This document shows, one piece after another, positions 36,743-46,279 of a stretch of DNA of 64,000 nucleotides. Origin of the DNA: Chitinophaga ginsengisoli (GTDB lineage: Bacteria > Bacteroidota > Bacteroidia > Chitinophagales > Chitinophagaceae); the NCBI RefSeq assembly GCF_003014595.1, contig NZ_PYGK01000022.1:37623-101622 (forward strand). Reading direction: 5' to 3'. The first letter of the stretch is position 1; every line of letters begins with the position of its first letter. Both the position numbers and the translations under genes were made by a program. The notes below the pieces were generated by a model. It was not told the DNA's origin and ran no database searches. It saw only the letters and a program-made list of their open reading frames with translations.

Positions 36743-37156
36743 ATGCAACTTTTAGGCCATTCGAAGAGGCTGATCCTGTTGGCAGAAGATGATATTGATG
36801 ACCAGGAGCTGCTAGAAAATGCGATTGAAGAAATAGACCCCAGCTGGCAACTGGTATGCATTCCCAACGGCAGAAAATTTGTCAAATACCTGGACAGTAT
36901 CGGAGAAGAGGAATTACCAGCGCTCATGATCCTGGATTATAACATTCCGGAACTGACGGGTGTAGAAGTTGTCAAAGAACTAAACGATCAGGGACGTTTC
37001 AGCGATATTCCGAAAATTATCTGGAGCACTTCTACTTCACCTATATTCAAAGCTAAAAGCATCGAACTGGGGGTTAAGGACTATATTACCAAACCCAGCG
37101 ACCTGGCCTCTTTCCGGACAACTGCAGCCTATATGCTTTCTTTTGTCAAACAATGA
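36743..37156 (+). CDS. Single-domain response regulator (CheY/Rcp1-like)
   Basis: The 137-residue protein is only a receiver: acidic pocket E15/D16/D17 (LLAEDDIDD), phospho-Asp65 (LMILDYNIPELTG), IIWSTSTSP and Lys in DYITKPSDL. This subtype (Rcp1-like) usually partners phytochrome- or PAS-type kinases and has no output domain. It is divergent from the giant HAMP kinase with a 153-bp gap, so it may accept phosphate from that system (inference). The SNF2 helicase gene starts 30 bases later. Confidence 0.9.
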   Translation: MQLLGHSKRLILLAEDDIDDQELLENAIEEIDPSWQLVCIPNGRKFVKYLDSIGEEELPALMILDYNIPELTGVEVVKELNDQGRFSDIPKIIWSTSTSPIFKAKSIELGVKDYITKPSDLASFRTTAAYMLSFVKQ

Positions 37157-37186
37157 ACGGCGGATAAAATGTAGATTGCACCAACG

Positions 37187-40100
37187 ATGGTGAATCTTTC
37201 CTTTTACAAAGAACAATATCAATCCCTGGATGCCGACACAAGGATCATCGTTGACGTACTATCCGTCTATCTTTATCCATTGGAGCGGTATACGTTTATT
37301 GACGCGGTGAACCGCGTCAGGGAAATGCCACAGGACAGGATTATCGACATACTGGAACTGCTGAAAGAAAAAGGCCTGGGGAGTTACAACCTGGCCGGTA
37401 ACTATTCACTGATACCAGAACTGGGCTTTCTCCTGTTTCCAGATAATATCCGCCAGCCGCAGTACCTCCGCCTGCTCGATCACGCCAAACCATACTCTTT
37501 TTATAGTACCAGTGCACGCCTGCAGGAACTGCAGCAGCTGCTGACAGCTTTCTTTACAGGAGAAAAATCCTTATTGCTGCCCCCGGTAAGAAAGATCTCT
37601 TTTGAGCTGCAGGAATATTTTCCCTACCTGTGCTATCTGCTATACTATTCTGAGTATAAAGATTTACTCCGTTTGTTTGATACAGATAGTATCATAAAAA
37701 TATACACGGCAGCTGTAAGACAGCATTTGCTGGCGATGGCCCCCCTGGATGCATTACATGCGTTCGGCCTACAGACGGCCGCATTTATCAGAGTGGAAGC
37801 GTCTGCGCTTGCCCATGCTGAAGTGGCATTACAGGAAGGTTATATCAAGGAAGACATTCAAGGCACCGATGCACTCTACGCAGGTGCCGTAATACAGCTA
37901 TATGAAGGCCTGCCGGACAAAGCCCTGGTATTATTTGAACAGGGCATCAAACAACAGCGGCTGCAGGATAAAAAGAACAGTATCCCCGTGTCTCCGCTTT
38001 TTGCCTTTTTGTATGCCTATACCTTAACGGTATTACCGGAGGAAAAAACATACACTGTCATCAATAAAATCCTGACGGCTTATGACAAAAAGCTGTTCCA
38101 GGATATCACACCAGCTATCAGTCTGTTACAGTTCCACAACGGCAGGAAAGAACGGGCAGAACATATGTTACAGATCCTGCTGGAAACAACTTCCCGGCAA
38201 CAGGATAAACATCTACTCAGTTATCTTTCACTGGTATGCCTGCAGGCTTTCTATCCTAAAAGCAAGCTGCTGAAAACATATGCTCCTTTCATTAAGGAGG
38301 TGCTTTACAAGGGCATACATCATCATTACCGCCTGCTGACGTATGAACTGCTATATCTTTTCCGGGAGCAGGCGTACCTGGGCACAGAAAAAACCTTCCG
38401 TGATCTGGCTGTTTTCCTGGGTAAACAGCCCATCTTCTCCCGTATGCAAGCCGTACCTGAATGGGAACGGCTATTGAATACGCTGATCCTGTCCGACGTC
38501 AATAAACCGCTAAAAGAAAAGACACCGGCCCTTACCCGCCTGGTCTATCTGATAGACCTAAGCAGATCAGAGATAGTGCCGGTTATACAAACGCACCAGG
38601 GAGATGCCGGCTGGAGCCGTGGCAGACCTACAGACCTGAAAAAGCTCAAGGAAGGACAGCTGGAAAACATGACAGACCATGATATGCGGATAGCAGGTAC
38701 CATCCTGAAAGAAAGCTATCATACCTATGGTACAGAGTCTTATATTTTTGGAGAAAGGGTCTGGCAGGAAATAACCGGACATCCCTATCTTTTTTTACTG
38801 GAAGATCCCACCGTTCCTGTAGAAGTGATCAAGGCGCAGCCGGAACTGATCGTAAATGGAACTGGCAAAGGATATATATTCAGCACCAACATCAGCGATT
38901 ATACACGCGAAATAGTACTGATAAAAGAGACACCTACCCGTGTAAGAGTGATCAGACTGACGCAGCAGCAACGGTCTGTCTTCCAGACATTAAAACAGAT
39001 CGGTACCGTACCTGCAGAGGGTAAGGAGAAGTTGTTACAGGCCCTGCGGAATATCGGTGCACATATTACCGTTCATTCCAATTTAGACGACACCGCCACT
39101 TTAAATATAAAGCAACGCGCCGCTGATGCACGTATACGGGTACAATTGCAACCCACCGGGGATGCGCTTAAAGCCTCCTTCTTCGTAAAGCCATTTGCAG
39201 TTGATCCTCCTTATTGTAAACCGGGTGAGGGCGCCCGTCATCTCATTGGGGTTACCAATGGGGAAAGATGTCAGGCCATCAGGGACCTGGAGGCAGAGAA
39301 AAGCAATCTGGCAAAATTGATGATCCTGATACAGGAATCTGTCGCACAGGAAGTCGTGGATGATACCATTTTCTTTGATGATCCGCTGGACTGCCTGCAG
39401 CTGCTCGAAGTAATATACCGGCACCCTGAACTGGCGGTAGCGGAATGGCCGGAAGGACAGAAACTGAAAGTCAGGGGAGTGGCGCATCAGACACAATTAC
39501 GTGTAACGATCCGTAAAGTGGATGGAAAATGGTTTACCTGCAACGGAGAACTCAAAATAGATGAAGACACTGTCTTGTCTTTAAAGGAGCTACTGGATGC
39601 AGTGAAGCTGAACCCTACGCGGTTCATCACCTTACGCAACGGGGAGTTCCTTTCCCTTACCACAAAACTGCACAGGCAACTCAATGAACTGGCCAGCATT
39701 GCACTGGCCGAACATGAGCAGATACATATCCGGCCGCTGGCTGCCCATATGCTGGATGAATTGCTGGAAGGTGCCGGCGAAGTAGATACTGATGAACACT
39801 GGAAGGCTTTACGTGCCAGGCAGGCAAGTGCTGAAGATATTCATCCCGAGGTACCGGCTACCCTACAAACGCAATTACGCCCTTACCAGGAAGAAGGCTT
39901 CCGCTGGATGGTACGGTTGGCAGGCTGGGGCGCAGGGGCTTGCCTGGCGGATGATATGGGGCTCGGTAAGACCATACAGGCTATCACCATGTTACTATAC
40001 CGGGCCAGCGAAGGACCAGCACTGGTAGTATGTCCGGCTTCGGTACTGCCTAACTGGGCGAATGAACTATACAGGTTTGCGCCTTCCCTGCAGGTAAAAC

Positions 40101-41248
40101 AGATCACCAATGGCAGCAGGTCGGCAGTGCTGAAAACAGCCGGACCTTTTGATATCGTCCTTATCACCTACGGCATATTGCAATCAGAAGATAAACTACT
40201 GGCAGGCGTTCATTGGAACACCATTGTACTCGATGAGGCCCATACCATTAAAAACTACCAGACTAAAACCTCCAGGGCAGCCATGGCATTACAGGCCGGC
40301 TTCAAACTGATCCTGACGGGGACCCCGGTACAGAATCACCTGACGGAAATATGGAACCTGTTCAACTTTATTAATCCCGGACTGCTCGGCAATCTCCAAC
40401 ACTTCAACAAACAATTTGCCACACCAGTCGTCTATAATGCGGAAAGCAGTGTCACCAAACATCTCAGGAAATTAATCGGCCCCTTCATGTTACGCCGCAC
40501 CAAAACGGCGGTACTGGATGAACTGCCGGAGAAAACTGAGATCGTTAAAATGGTGTCTCTCTCGCCGGATGAAGCGGCATTCTATGAGGCTATGCGCCGG
40601 AATGCGGTAGAGAATATCAAAAAATATAGCCAGGAAAAGAATAGCAAACAACATCTGAACACGCTGACGGAAATAGGCAAACTACGAATGGCGGCATGTA
40701 ATGCCCGGATGATAGATCCGGAGATAGATATACACTCGTCCAAACTGACCGTGTTCCTGGAGATAGTGAAGGAACTGATCGACAACAACCATCGCGCGCT
40801 GGTGTTCAGTCAGTATGTGCGTCACCTGGAACTGGTACGGCAGGCACTTGATGAATTGTGTATATCCTATTGTTATCTGGATGGTAGTACGCCTATCCCT
40901 ACAAGAGAAAAAGTAGTGCAGCAATTCCAGTCAGGAGAAGGATCACTATTCCTGATTAGCCTGAAAGCGGGAGGAACTGGACTAAATCTAACCGCAGCTG
41001 ACTATGTGATACATCTTGATCCCTGGTGGAACCCCGCTGTTGAAGAACAGGCATCTGACAGGGCTTACCGCATTGGCCAGACAAGGCCCGTTACTATTTA
41101 CCGGCTGGTAGCAAAACATACCATCGAAGAAAAGATCATTGCCCTGCATCATAGTAAAAGAGACCTGGCCGACAGGCTGCTGGAAGGAAGTGATATCAGC
41201 GGGAAATTATCAACTGAAGAATTGCTTTCGTTGATTGCGAAGGGGTAA
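37187..41248 (+). CDS. SNF2-family DEAD/DEAH-box helicase
   Basis: The 1353-residue protein has a long N-terminal region (about 1-880) without a domain I can name, containing helical repeat-like stretches in the first 400 residues. The helicase engine follows: LRPYQEEGFRWMVRLA, Walker A DDMGLGKT (922-929, Lys928), DEAH (1016-1019), LILTGTPVQNHLTEIWNLFN, and in the second half VFSQYVRHLELVRQAL, GTGLNLTAADYVIHLDPWWN and QASDRAYRIGQTRPV. It should be a DNA translocase that remodels protein-DNA complexes; the bacterial role is not settled. It follows a receiver gene by 30 bases. Confidence 0.92.
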   Translation: MVNLSFYKEQYQSLDADTRIIVDVLSVYLYPLERYTFIDAVNRVREMPQDRIIDILELLKEKGLGSYNLAGNYSLIPELGFLLFPDNIRQPQYLRLLDHAKPYSFYSTSARLQELQQLLTAFFTGEKSLLLPPVRKISFELQEYFPYLCYLLYYSEYKDLLRLFDTDSIIKIYTAAVRQHLLAMAPLDALHAFGLQTAAFIRVEASALAHAEVALQEGYIKEDIQGTDALYAGAVIQLYEGLPDKALVLFEQGIKQQRLQDKKNSIPVSPLFAFLYAYTLTVLPEEKTYTVINKILTAYDKKLFQDITPAISLLQFHNGRKERAEHMLQILLETTSRQQDKHLLSYLSLVCLQAFYPKSKLLKTYAPFIKEVLYKGIHHHYRLLTYELLYLFREQAYLGTEKTFRDLAVFLGKQPIFSRMQAVPEWERLLNTLILSDVNKPLKEKTPALTRLVYLIDLSRSEIVPVIQTHQGDAGWSRGRPTDLKKLKEGQLENMTDHDMRIAGTILKESYHTYGTESYIFGERVWQEITGHPYLFLLEDPTVPVEVIKAQPELIVNGTGKGYIFSTNISDYTREIVLIKETPTRVRVIRLTQQQRSVFQTLKQIGTVPAEGKEKLLQALRNIGAHITVHSNLDDTATLNIKQRAADARIRVQLQPTGDALKASFFVKPFAVDPPYCKPGEGARHLIGVTNGERCQAIRDLEAEKSNLAKLMILIQESVAQEVVDDTIFFDDPLDCLQLLEVIYRHPELAVAEWPEGQKLKVRGVAHQTQLRVTIRKVDGKWFTCNGELKIDEDTVLSLKELLDAVKLNPTRFITLRNGEFLSLTTKLHRQLNELASIALAEHEQIHIRPLAAHMLDELLEGAGEVDTDEHWKALRARQASAEDIHPEVPATLQTQLRPYQEEGFRWMVRLAGWGAGACLADDMGLGKTIQAITMLLYRASEGPALVVCPASVLPNWANELYRFAPSLQVKQITNGSRSAVLKTAGPFDIVLITYGILQSEDKLLAGVHWNTIVLDEAHTIKNYQTKTSRAAMALQAGFKLILTGTPVQNHLTEIWNLFNFINPGLLGNLQHFNKQFATPVVYNAESSVTKHLRKLIGPFMLRRTKTAVLDELPEKTEIVKMVSLSPDEAAFYEAMRRNAVENIKKYSQEKNSKQHLNTLTEIGKLRMAACNARMIDPEIDIHSSKLTVFLEIVKELIDNNHRALVFSQYVRHLELVRQALDELCISYCYLDGSTPIPTREKVVQQFQSGEGSLFLISLKAGGTGLNLTAADYVIHLDPWWNPAVEEQASDRAYRIGQTRPVTIYRLVAKHTIEEKIIALHHSKRDLADRLLEGSDISGKLSTEELLSLIAKG

Positions 41249-41702
41249 TAACGACGTTAAACAAACGAATAGGATCAACGATAGAAATACCTGATAGATT
41301 TTTAATAATTTATCGATCAAAAAATGCGGAATTTTTATTCCACAACGCTATTTTTTGCATTTTAATATTAAATATTTCAAAAAGAGAAGAAATAATTTCC
41401 TGATATCAAAATTTGATTATCTTTAGCGTATACTATCCTATGAAACACCTTTTTACTTCGGCTCGAATCCCGCTATGGCGTGCAGTTTGAGCCGAAGCTT
41501 GAAAATCTTAAAGATAATTTTTACTATCCTATGAATTACCTGCCTTTGTTTTAAAAAGGCGTCAGAAAACCTTAATAATCCCAACCCCATATTGTTATTA
41601 TCACTACTTTCAGGACCGGCTGGTATCCTGTTGTGATTTTTTGTTCCCCGCTGCGAATAATAAGGTAAAATATCTTATTCGTGACCTTAATTATAACCTT
41701 AT
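41249..41702. other. Gene-free interval with leader- or small-RNA-like structure
   Basis: The 454 bases hold no long frame. The 14-mer TACTATCCTATGAA occurs twice, at 41431-41444 and 41522-41535; each copy contains an ATG opening a very short frame (16 and 7 codons, starting MKHLF and MNYLP). A 9-bp stem CTTCGGCTC/GAGCCGAAG (41456-41464, 41489-41497) lies between them. A terminator-like hairpin with a T-run follows at 41600-41642. This could be an attenuating leader of the downstream sigma gene or a small RNA. Confidence 0.4.
41600..41642 (+). terminator. Intrinsic terminator upstream of the ECF sigma gene
   Basis: ATCAC (41600-41604) pairs with GTGAT (41633-41637), and CAGGA (41611-41615) pairs with TCCTG (41626-41630) inside; six T follow directly. 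It lies 61 bp before the sigma factor start, so it would end an RNA made in the preceding interval. Confidence 0.5.
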
Positions 41703-42206
41703 ATGACCTCTTCAAAAGAAGATAATGTCTTCCTATCGGTAATAGAACAGCATAAAGGAATTATCTATAAAATAGCGAACTCCTATTGCAAAAATACTGA
41801 GGACAGGAAAGACCTTATCCAGGAGATCGTCTTCCAGTTATGGCGATCGTTCGGCAGGTACAATGATCAGTATAAATACTCCACCTGGCTATACAGAATA
41901 GCCCTGAATGTGGCCATCTCCTTTTACCGCAAAGACAGCAAAAGAACGGACCGTACCTCCGGACTGACAGCTGATATCATAATAGTTGCGGAAGAAAAAG
42001 AAGACACCGGGCCACAGCTGCACCTCCTTCAACGTTTCATTAGCGAATTACCGGAACTGGACAGGGCGATCATGATCCTTTACCTGGAAGAAAAAAGCTA
42101 CAGGGAAATGGCGGATATCCTTGGACTCACGGAAACAAATATTGCAACGAAGATCAACCGCATCAAAAACAAACTGAAAACAAAATTCTCCACTATTCAT
42201 AATTAA
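41703..42206 (+). CDS. ECF sigma-70 factor
   Basis: The 167-residue protein starts at the ATG at 41703 (MTSSKEDNVFLSVIEQHKGI). Region 2 (YKIANSYCKNTEDRKDLIQE, IVFQLWRSFGRYN, YSTWLYRIALNVAISFYRK) and region 4 (ELPELDRAIMILYLEEKSYR, EMADILGLTETNIATKINRI) are complete. It differs from the FecI-type gene at 7334 and is followed five bases later by a membrane protein instead of a FecR. That neighbour is probably its regulator. Confidence 0.9.
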   Translation: MTSSKEDNVFLSVIEQHKGIIYKIANSYCKNTEDRKDLIQEIVFQLWRSFGRYNDQYKYSTWLYRIALNVAISFYRKDSKRTDRTSGLTADIIIVAEEKEDTGPQLHLLQRFISELPELDRAIMILYLEEKSYREMADILGLTETNIATKINRIKNKLKTKFSTIHN

Positions 42207-42211
42207 TTAAC

Positions 42212-42868
42212 ATGGACGATATCACACTAAAAGAAATGTGGGCTGGTTATGATAAGAAGCTGGAAAAATCACTCGCACTTAATTACCGTCTCATTACTGA
42301 AATACAAACGCAAAAAGCCCGGACTGCCTTACGCCCATTGAAAGCAATCAAGATCATTGCAGTCGTGTTAGGGATCCTATGGTCATTATTGCTGTCTGTA
42401 CTTGTATGCCTGGCCTTATCCGCCATGACGTATTACCGGCACTTCTTTGTCATCTCTGCGCTGGCTGTTATTATTATCACAGTAGCTGCCATCATTGTTT
42501 ATATCAAACAGATCGTACTTATTCAACAGATCGACAATAGTATGCATGTGATGGAAACACAGCGTAAACTTGCATCGCTTCAATCTTCCACTATCAATAT
42601 TACCCGGATACTATTTCTCTCGGCACCATTTTACACTACCTTTTACATTAACAAAAGTATGTTCGAACATGGGACCATCGGGCTTTGGGTATTGCAGCTG
42701 ACTGTTACCACTGTATTCACGATAATGTCCATCTGGATATACCGTAATACCCGGATGGAGAATGCTGATAAACGCTGGTTTAAGTTTATATTTGGCAGCA
42801 GTGAATGGACCTCCGTTACAAAGGCGATGAATTTCCTGAAAGAGATCGACGCTTACGAAAAAGAATAA
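42212..42868 (+). CDS. Membrane protein, possible anti-sigma factor
   Basis: The 218-residue protein has a short cytosolic N-terminus (MDDITLKEMWAGYDKKLEKS) and hydrophobic segments at about 45-70 (IIAVVLGILWSLLLSVLVCL), 75-100 (FVISALAVIIITVAAIIVYI), 130-150 and 160-180. The N-terminal MWxxYDxKLEKSLxLN pattern is common in Bacteroidota membrane proteins encoded right after ECF sigma genes. There is no zinc HxxxCxxC motif. Coupling to the sigma gene (five-base gap) supports an anti-sigma role, which is inferred from context only. Confidence 0.7.
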   Translation: MDDITLKEMWAGYDKKLEKSLALNYRLITEIQTQKARTALRPLKAIKIIAVVLGILWSLLLSVLVCLALSAMTYYRHFFVISALAVIIITVAAIIVYIKQIVLIQQIDNSMHVMETQRKLASLQSSTINITRILFLSAPFYTTFYINKSMFEHGTIGLWVLQLTVTTVFTIMSIWIYRNTRMENADKRWFKFIFGSSEWTSVTKAMNFLKEIDAYEKE

Positions 42869-42877
42869 ATCTGCAAC

Positions 42878-43357
42878 ATGTCAAAGAAAGTAACTTTTGA
42901 TGCTGTAATAGAACAATTCGGCGGTATGAATGCCGGTTATGTTGTGTTCCCCTATGATGTACTGGAATTGTATGGTGTAAAAGGTCAGGTGAAGGTAAAG
43001 GCATTAATAGATGGCAAGGTTACCTATAGAGGTAGCCTGTCGAAAATGGGTACTCCTTTTCATGCACTTGGCATTACCCAGGCCATCCGGAAAGAGTTGG
43101 GAAAAGAATTGGGAGATACGATCCACATTGTATTGGAGCAGGATACGGAACCACGGGAGGTGATATTACCCGAAGAAGTAGCCGCCCTTTTCTCTAAACA
43201 TCCCAAAGCAAGGGCTTTCTTTGATAAGCTGTCTTATACTGACAGGAAGGAATATGTTGTATGGATCACCTCCGCTAAAAGAGAAGAAACCAAACAAAAC
43301 AGGCTCAACCTTTTGATTGAAAAACTGGAAAATGGCAGAAAGTTAAACGACAAGTAA
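42878..43357 (+). CDS. DUF1905/YdeI-OmpD-associated family protein
   Basis: The 159-residue protein has an N-terminal DUF1905 barrel (VTFDAVIEQFGGMNAGYVVF, YRGSLSKMGTPFHALGITQA, GDTIHIVLEQDTEPREV). A C-terminal YdeI/OmdA part follows (LFSKHPKARAFFDKLSYTDR, then KEYVVWITSAKREETKQNR). Members are linked to stress and peptide resistance in some bacteria, but the biochemical role is not established. It follows the membrane protein gene by nine bases and may be part of the sigma-factor operon. Confidence 0.85.
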   Translation: MSKKVTFDAVIEQFGGMNAGYVVFPYDVLELYGVKGQVKVKALIDGKVTYRGSLSKMGTPFHALGITQAIRKELGKELGDTIHIVLEQDTEPREVILPEEVAALFSKHPKARAFFDKLSYTDRKEYVVWITSAKREETKQNRLNLLIEKLENGRKLNDK

Positions 43358-43408
43358 ATATTCAGCTGATTTATTAACTTGTAGCAGTTACTGTATGCCA
43401 AAGAGAAA

Positions 43409-46198
43409 ATGAGTGAAGTGCCAAGACCTGATAAATCTATTCCCAGAGACCAGGAATTACAGATAAAATTTGCATTACATGCTGCCGGGATCGGCATATG
43501 GGATGTAGATATACTTAACCGTCAAATCGTGCTGGATGACCGGTGCAGAGTACTTTTCTGCCTGGATGAGAAGGAAGAGCCTACCTATGAATCTGTCATG
43601 GGACATATCCATCCCTCCGATCAACCGGCTATCATAGAAGCGGTAAAACAGGCTTTACAACCCGATGCAGACCATCTGTTCAATATTCGCTTCAGATGTA
43701 TTACTGAAGACAATAAAAATGTGTTGTGGCTGAATGTTAAAGGACAGGCATACTTTAGTGTTGAAGGGATAGCTACCCGTCTTTCAGGTATCAGCCAGGA
43801 TATTACGGCCGAAGTAACCGCTAACGCAAAAGCCCAGGCAGCAGAAAGAATGGCTGCGCTTGCCGTTGATGCATCTGATGCAGGTATCTTCGCAATAGAC
43901 CTCATCAATAATACCATCGACTTTTCTCCCAATTTATATTACATCCTGACCGGCAACAGGGATACGGTCATTAAAGACCGCGATGTATTGATCAGCCATG
44001 TGCATCCCGACGACAAAATAATAAGAGAACAGGCCTATGAAGAAGCCGAAAACACCGGCACGCTTCATTATGAGGCCCGCTTCATCTGGGATGACGGTTC
44101 CATCCATTGGGGGAAGTTGCGCGGTAAATATGAATACGATATAAACGGTACACCTGTTTCTTTCTCCGGCATCTGCCTGGACATTACTGCTCAGAAAGAA
44201 CAGGACAGACTGTTAAAAGAAGTAGAACAACGTTTTTCTCTCTCGTTTAATAATGCCGCTATTGGAATGGCCTTCCTTGACGGACAAGGCAGATTCCGGA
44301 TGCTGAACAAGGCATTCGCGGTATTATTAGGATATCATGCAGAAGAGCTCACCGGCAAATCCTATCTCGACATTATACATACAGATTACCGGAAGGAGAA
44401 CAACCAGCTTTTCGAAGAGCTCCTGCAGGGGAAACGGGACGTCTTTAACCAAATAAAACGTTACCGGCGGAAAGATGGTAGCAACCGTTGGGTACAGGTA
44501 AATATAGCTGGCATCAATGATCAGAATAACAGTAAAGAGAATATACTGGTGATCTCCTTCGATATCAGTAATGAGGTGGCCGCCAGAAAGGAACAGCAAA
44601 AGTTGCTGACGCTGGTGGAAAACAGCGGTGACCTCATTGCTGTTGCCAACATGGATGGCACTATAACTTATATGAACGATGCCGGTATGAAGCTGCTTGG
44701 AATAGGTAATAAACTATCTGCCCTCACCCGCAATATCAGGGATATATTCACACTGGAACACCTGTTAGAACTGGAAAGGGAGGTCCTGCCCGCTGTTGTC
44801 AATACAGGCAAATGGATGGGAAGACAATATTATACCCATCAGGGAACAGGTGAACAGATCCCTTTTCATACCAATGCGTTCAGACTCGATAGTCCCATGA
44901 GTGGCGAACCTATCGCGGTTGCCTGTGTGGCACGTGACCTCAGAGCGGAACTGGATGTACAACAGGCCTTGCTTGAAAGTGAAGCCCGTTTCCGTTCATT
45001 GGTAGAAGAAGCGCCCGTGGCGACAGCTCTCTTCGTAGGCCCTCGGTTTATTATAGAAGTAGCTAATGAACCCATGATCCGATTCTGGGGCAAAGGGTAT
45101 GCTGTATTGGGCAAACCATTGGGAATAGCTGTACCTGAATTGAATGATCAACCCTTCATGAAGATACTGGACAACGTATATTCCTCCGGTATCCCCCATC
45201 ATGAAAAAGAAGCCAGGTCAGTGCTGGTCATTAATGGTAAACCAGAGATCTTCTACTTCAATTTCACCTATAAGCCACTGCTGAATGCCGCAGGAGAAGT
45301 GTATGCTGTTGTGGATATGACCATCGACGTTACAGAACAGGTGCTGGCACGAAATAAACTACTCGTATATCAAAATACACTGGAACTGGAAGTGGCAGAA
45401 AGAACGGAAGAACTGGCCGCCTCCAATGAAGAACTGGCCGCAATGAACGAAGAGTTGCAGGATGCCAACCTTAACCTCGTACGCTCCAACCTGGAACTGG
45501 AACAATATGCATACGTAGCCAGCCACGACCTGCAGGAACCATTGCGAAAGATCCGTATCTATGCCGACCTCTTGAATCACCAGGAAGATCTTCCTCTCCA
45601 TCATAAACGCTTAGTGGAAAAGATCAACCAGTCCTCCGAGAGAATGTCCATGCTCATCAAAGATCTGCTGGAATTTTCACGCCTGCTGGAAAAAGGGAAC
45701 ATGATGCGGGAAATAGATCTTACGATTATGCTGCAAAGTGTGATCAGCGATTTTGAATTGGTCATAGAGGAAAAGCAGGCGGAAATCGTTATAGGACCAT
45801 TACCGGTTATACAAGGCATTCCCCTGCAGATCAACCAGCTATTTTATAACCTGATGAGCAATGCGCTGAAGTTTACGCAGCCAGACGTTCGTCCGGTGAT
45901 TGAAATTATATCCCGGCCCATTTCAGGAGAACTGGCCGGTATCTATCTGGGCAAGCCAGATCGTCATAAACAATACTTTGATATTTCCTTTAGCGACAAT
46001 GGTATTGGCTTTGATCAGAAATATGCAGACCAGATCTTTGAAGTCTTTAAACGCCTGCATAACCGTTCCGAATATCCCGGTTCTGGTATAGGGTTATCAC
46101 TATGCAGACGTATCATGGCCAACCATGCCGGACATCTGCATGTAGAATCTTCGCCAGGTAAAGGCGCGACCTTCCACATTATCATAGCAGGCGTGTAA
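43409..46198 (+). CDS. Multi-PAS cytosolic histidine kinase
   Basis: The 929-residue protein has about five PAS domains: 15-140 (AAGIGIWDVDILNRQIVLDD), 145-265, 275-395 (NAAIGMAFLDGQGRFRMLNK), 395-510 (NSGDLIAVANMDGTITYMND) and 515-640 (EEAPVATALFVGPRFIIEVA). A coiled coil with repeated EELAA(S/M)NEEL follows. The kinase core has phospho-His706 in YVASHDLQEPLRKIR, NLMSNALKF, FSDNGIGFDQKYA and GSGIGLSLCRRIM. There are no membrane segments. Its core resembles that of the kinase at 29169, so the two probably belong to one subfamily. No receiver gene is adjacent. Confidence 0.93.
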   Translation: MSEVPRPDKSIPRDQELQIKFALHAAGIGIWDVDILNRQIVLDDRCRVLFCLDEKEEPTYESVMGHIHPSDQPAIIEAVKQALQPDADHLFNIRFRCITEDNKNVLWLNVKGQAYFSVEGIATRLSGISQDITAEVTANAKAQAAERMAALAVDASDAGIFAIDLINNTIDFSPNLYYILTGNRDTVIKDRDVLISHVHPDDKIIREQAYEEAENTGTLHYEARFIWDDGSIHWGKLRGKYEYDINGTPVSFSGICLDITAQKEQDRLLKEVEQRFSLSFNNAAIGMAFLDGQGRFRMLNKAFAVLLGYHAEELTGKSYLDIIHTDYRKENNQLFEELLQGKRDVFNQIKRYRRKDGSNRWVQVNIAGINDQNNSKENILVISFDISNEVAARKEQQKLLTLVENSGDLIAVANMDGTITYMNDAGMKLLGIGNKLSALTRNIRDIFTLEHLLELEREVLPAVVNTGKWMGRQYYTHQGTGEQIPFHTNAFRLDSPMSGEPIAVACVARDLRAELDVQQALLESEARFRSLVEEAPVATALFVGPRFIIEVANEPMIRFWGKGYAVLGKPLGIAVPELNDQPFMKILDNVYSSGIPHHEKEARSVLVINGKPEIFYFNFTYKPLLNAAGEVYAVVDMTIDVTEQVLARNKLLVYQNTLELEVAERTEELAASNEELAAMNEELQDANLNLVRSNLELEQYAYVASHDLQEPLRKIRIYADLLNHQEDLPLHHKRLVEKINQSSERMSMLIKDLLEFSRLLEKGNMMREIDLTIMLQSVISDFELVIEEKQAEIVIGPLPVIQGIPLQINQLFYNLMSNALKFTQPDVRPVIEIISRPISGELAGIYLGKPDRHKQYFDISFSDNGIGFDQKYADQIFEVFKRLHNRSEYPGSGIGLSLCRRIMANHAGHLHVESSPGKGATFHIIIAGV

Positions 46199-46230
46199 CA
46201 GCTACTAACATTTGACGATTTATAAATGAA

Positions 46231-46261
46231 AGTTCCGGCCCACCGTAGGCAGACCGGAACT
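46231..46261. terminator. Bidirectional hairpin between convergent genes
   Basis: AGTTCCGG (46231-46238) pairs with CCGGAACT (46254-46261) between the PAS kinase stop (46198) and the stop of the secreted protein gene (46280). The flanks are AT-rich but lack a long T-run. Confidence 0.6.
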
Positions 46262-46279
46262 ACTATTATATAACTTTGA

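Noticed and set aside
41456..41497. Sequence CTTCGGCTCGAATCCCGC resembling a tRNA T-arm
   Set aside because: No acceptor, D or anticodon stem can be built around it; the better explanation is a simple 9-bp hairpin.
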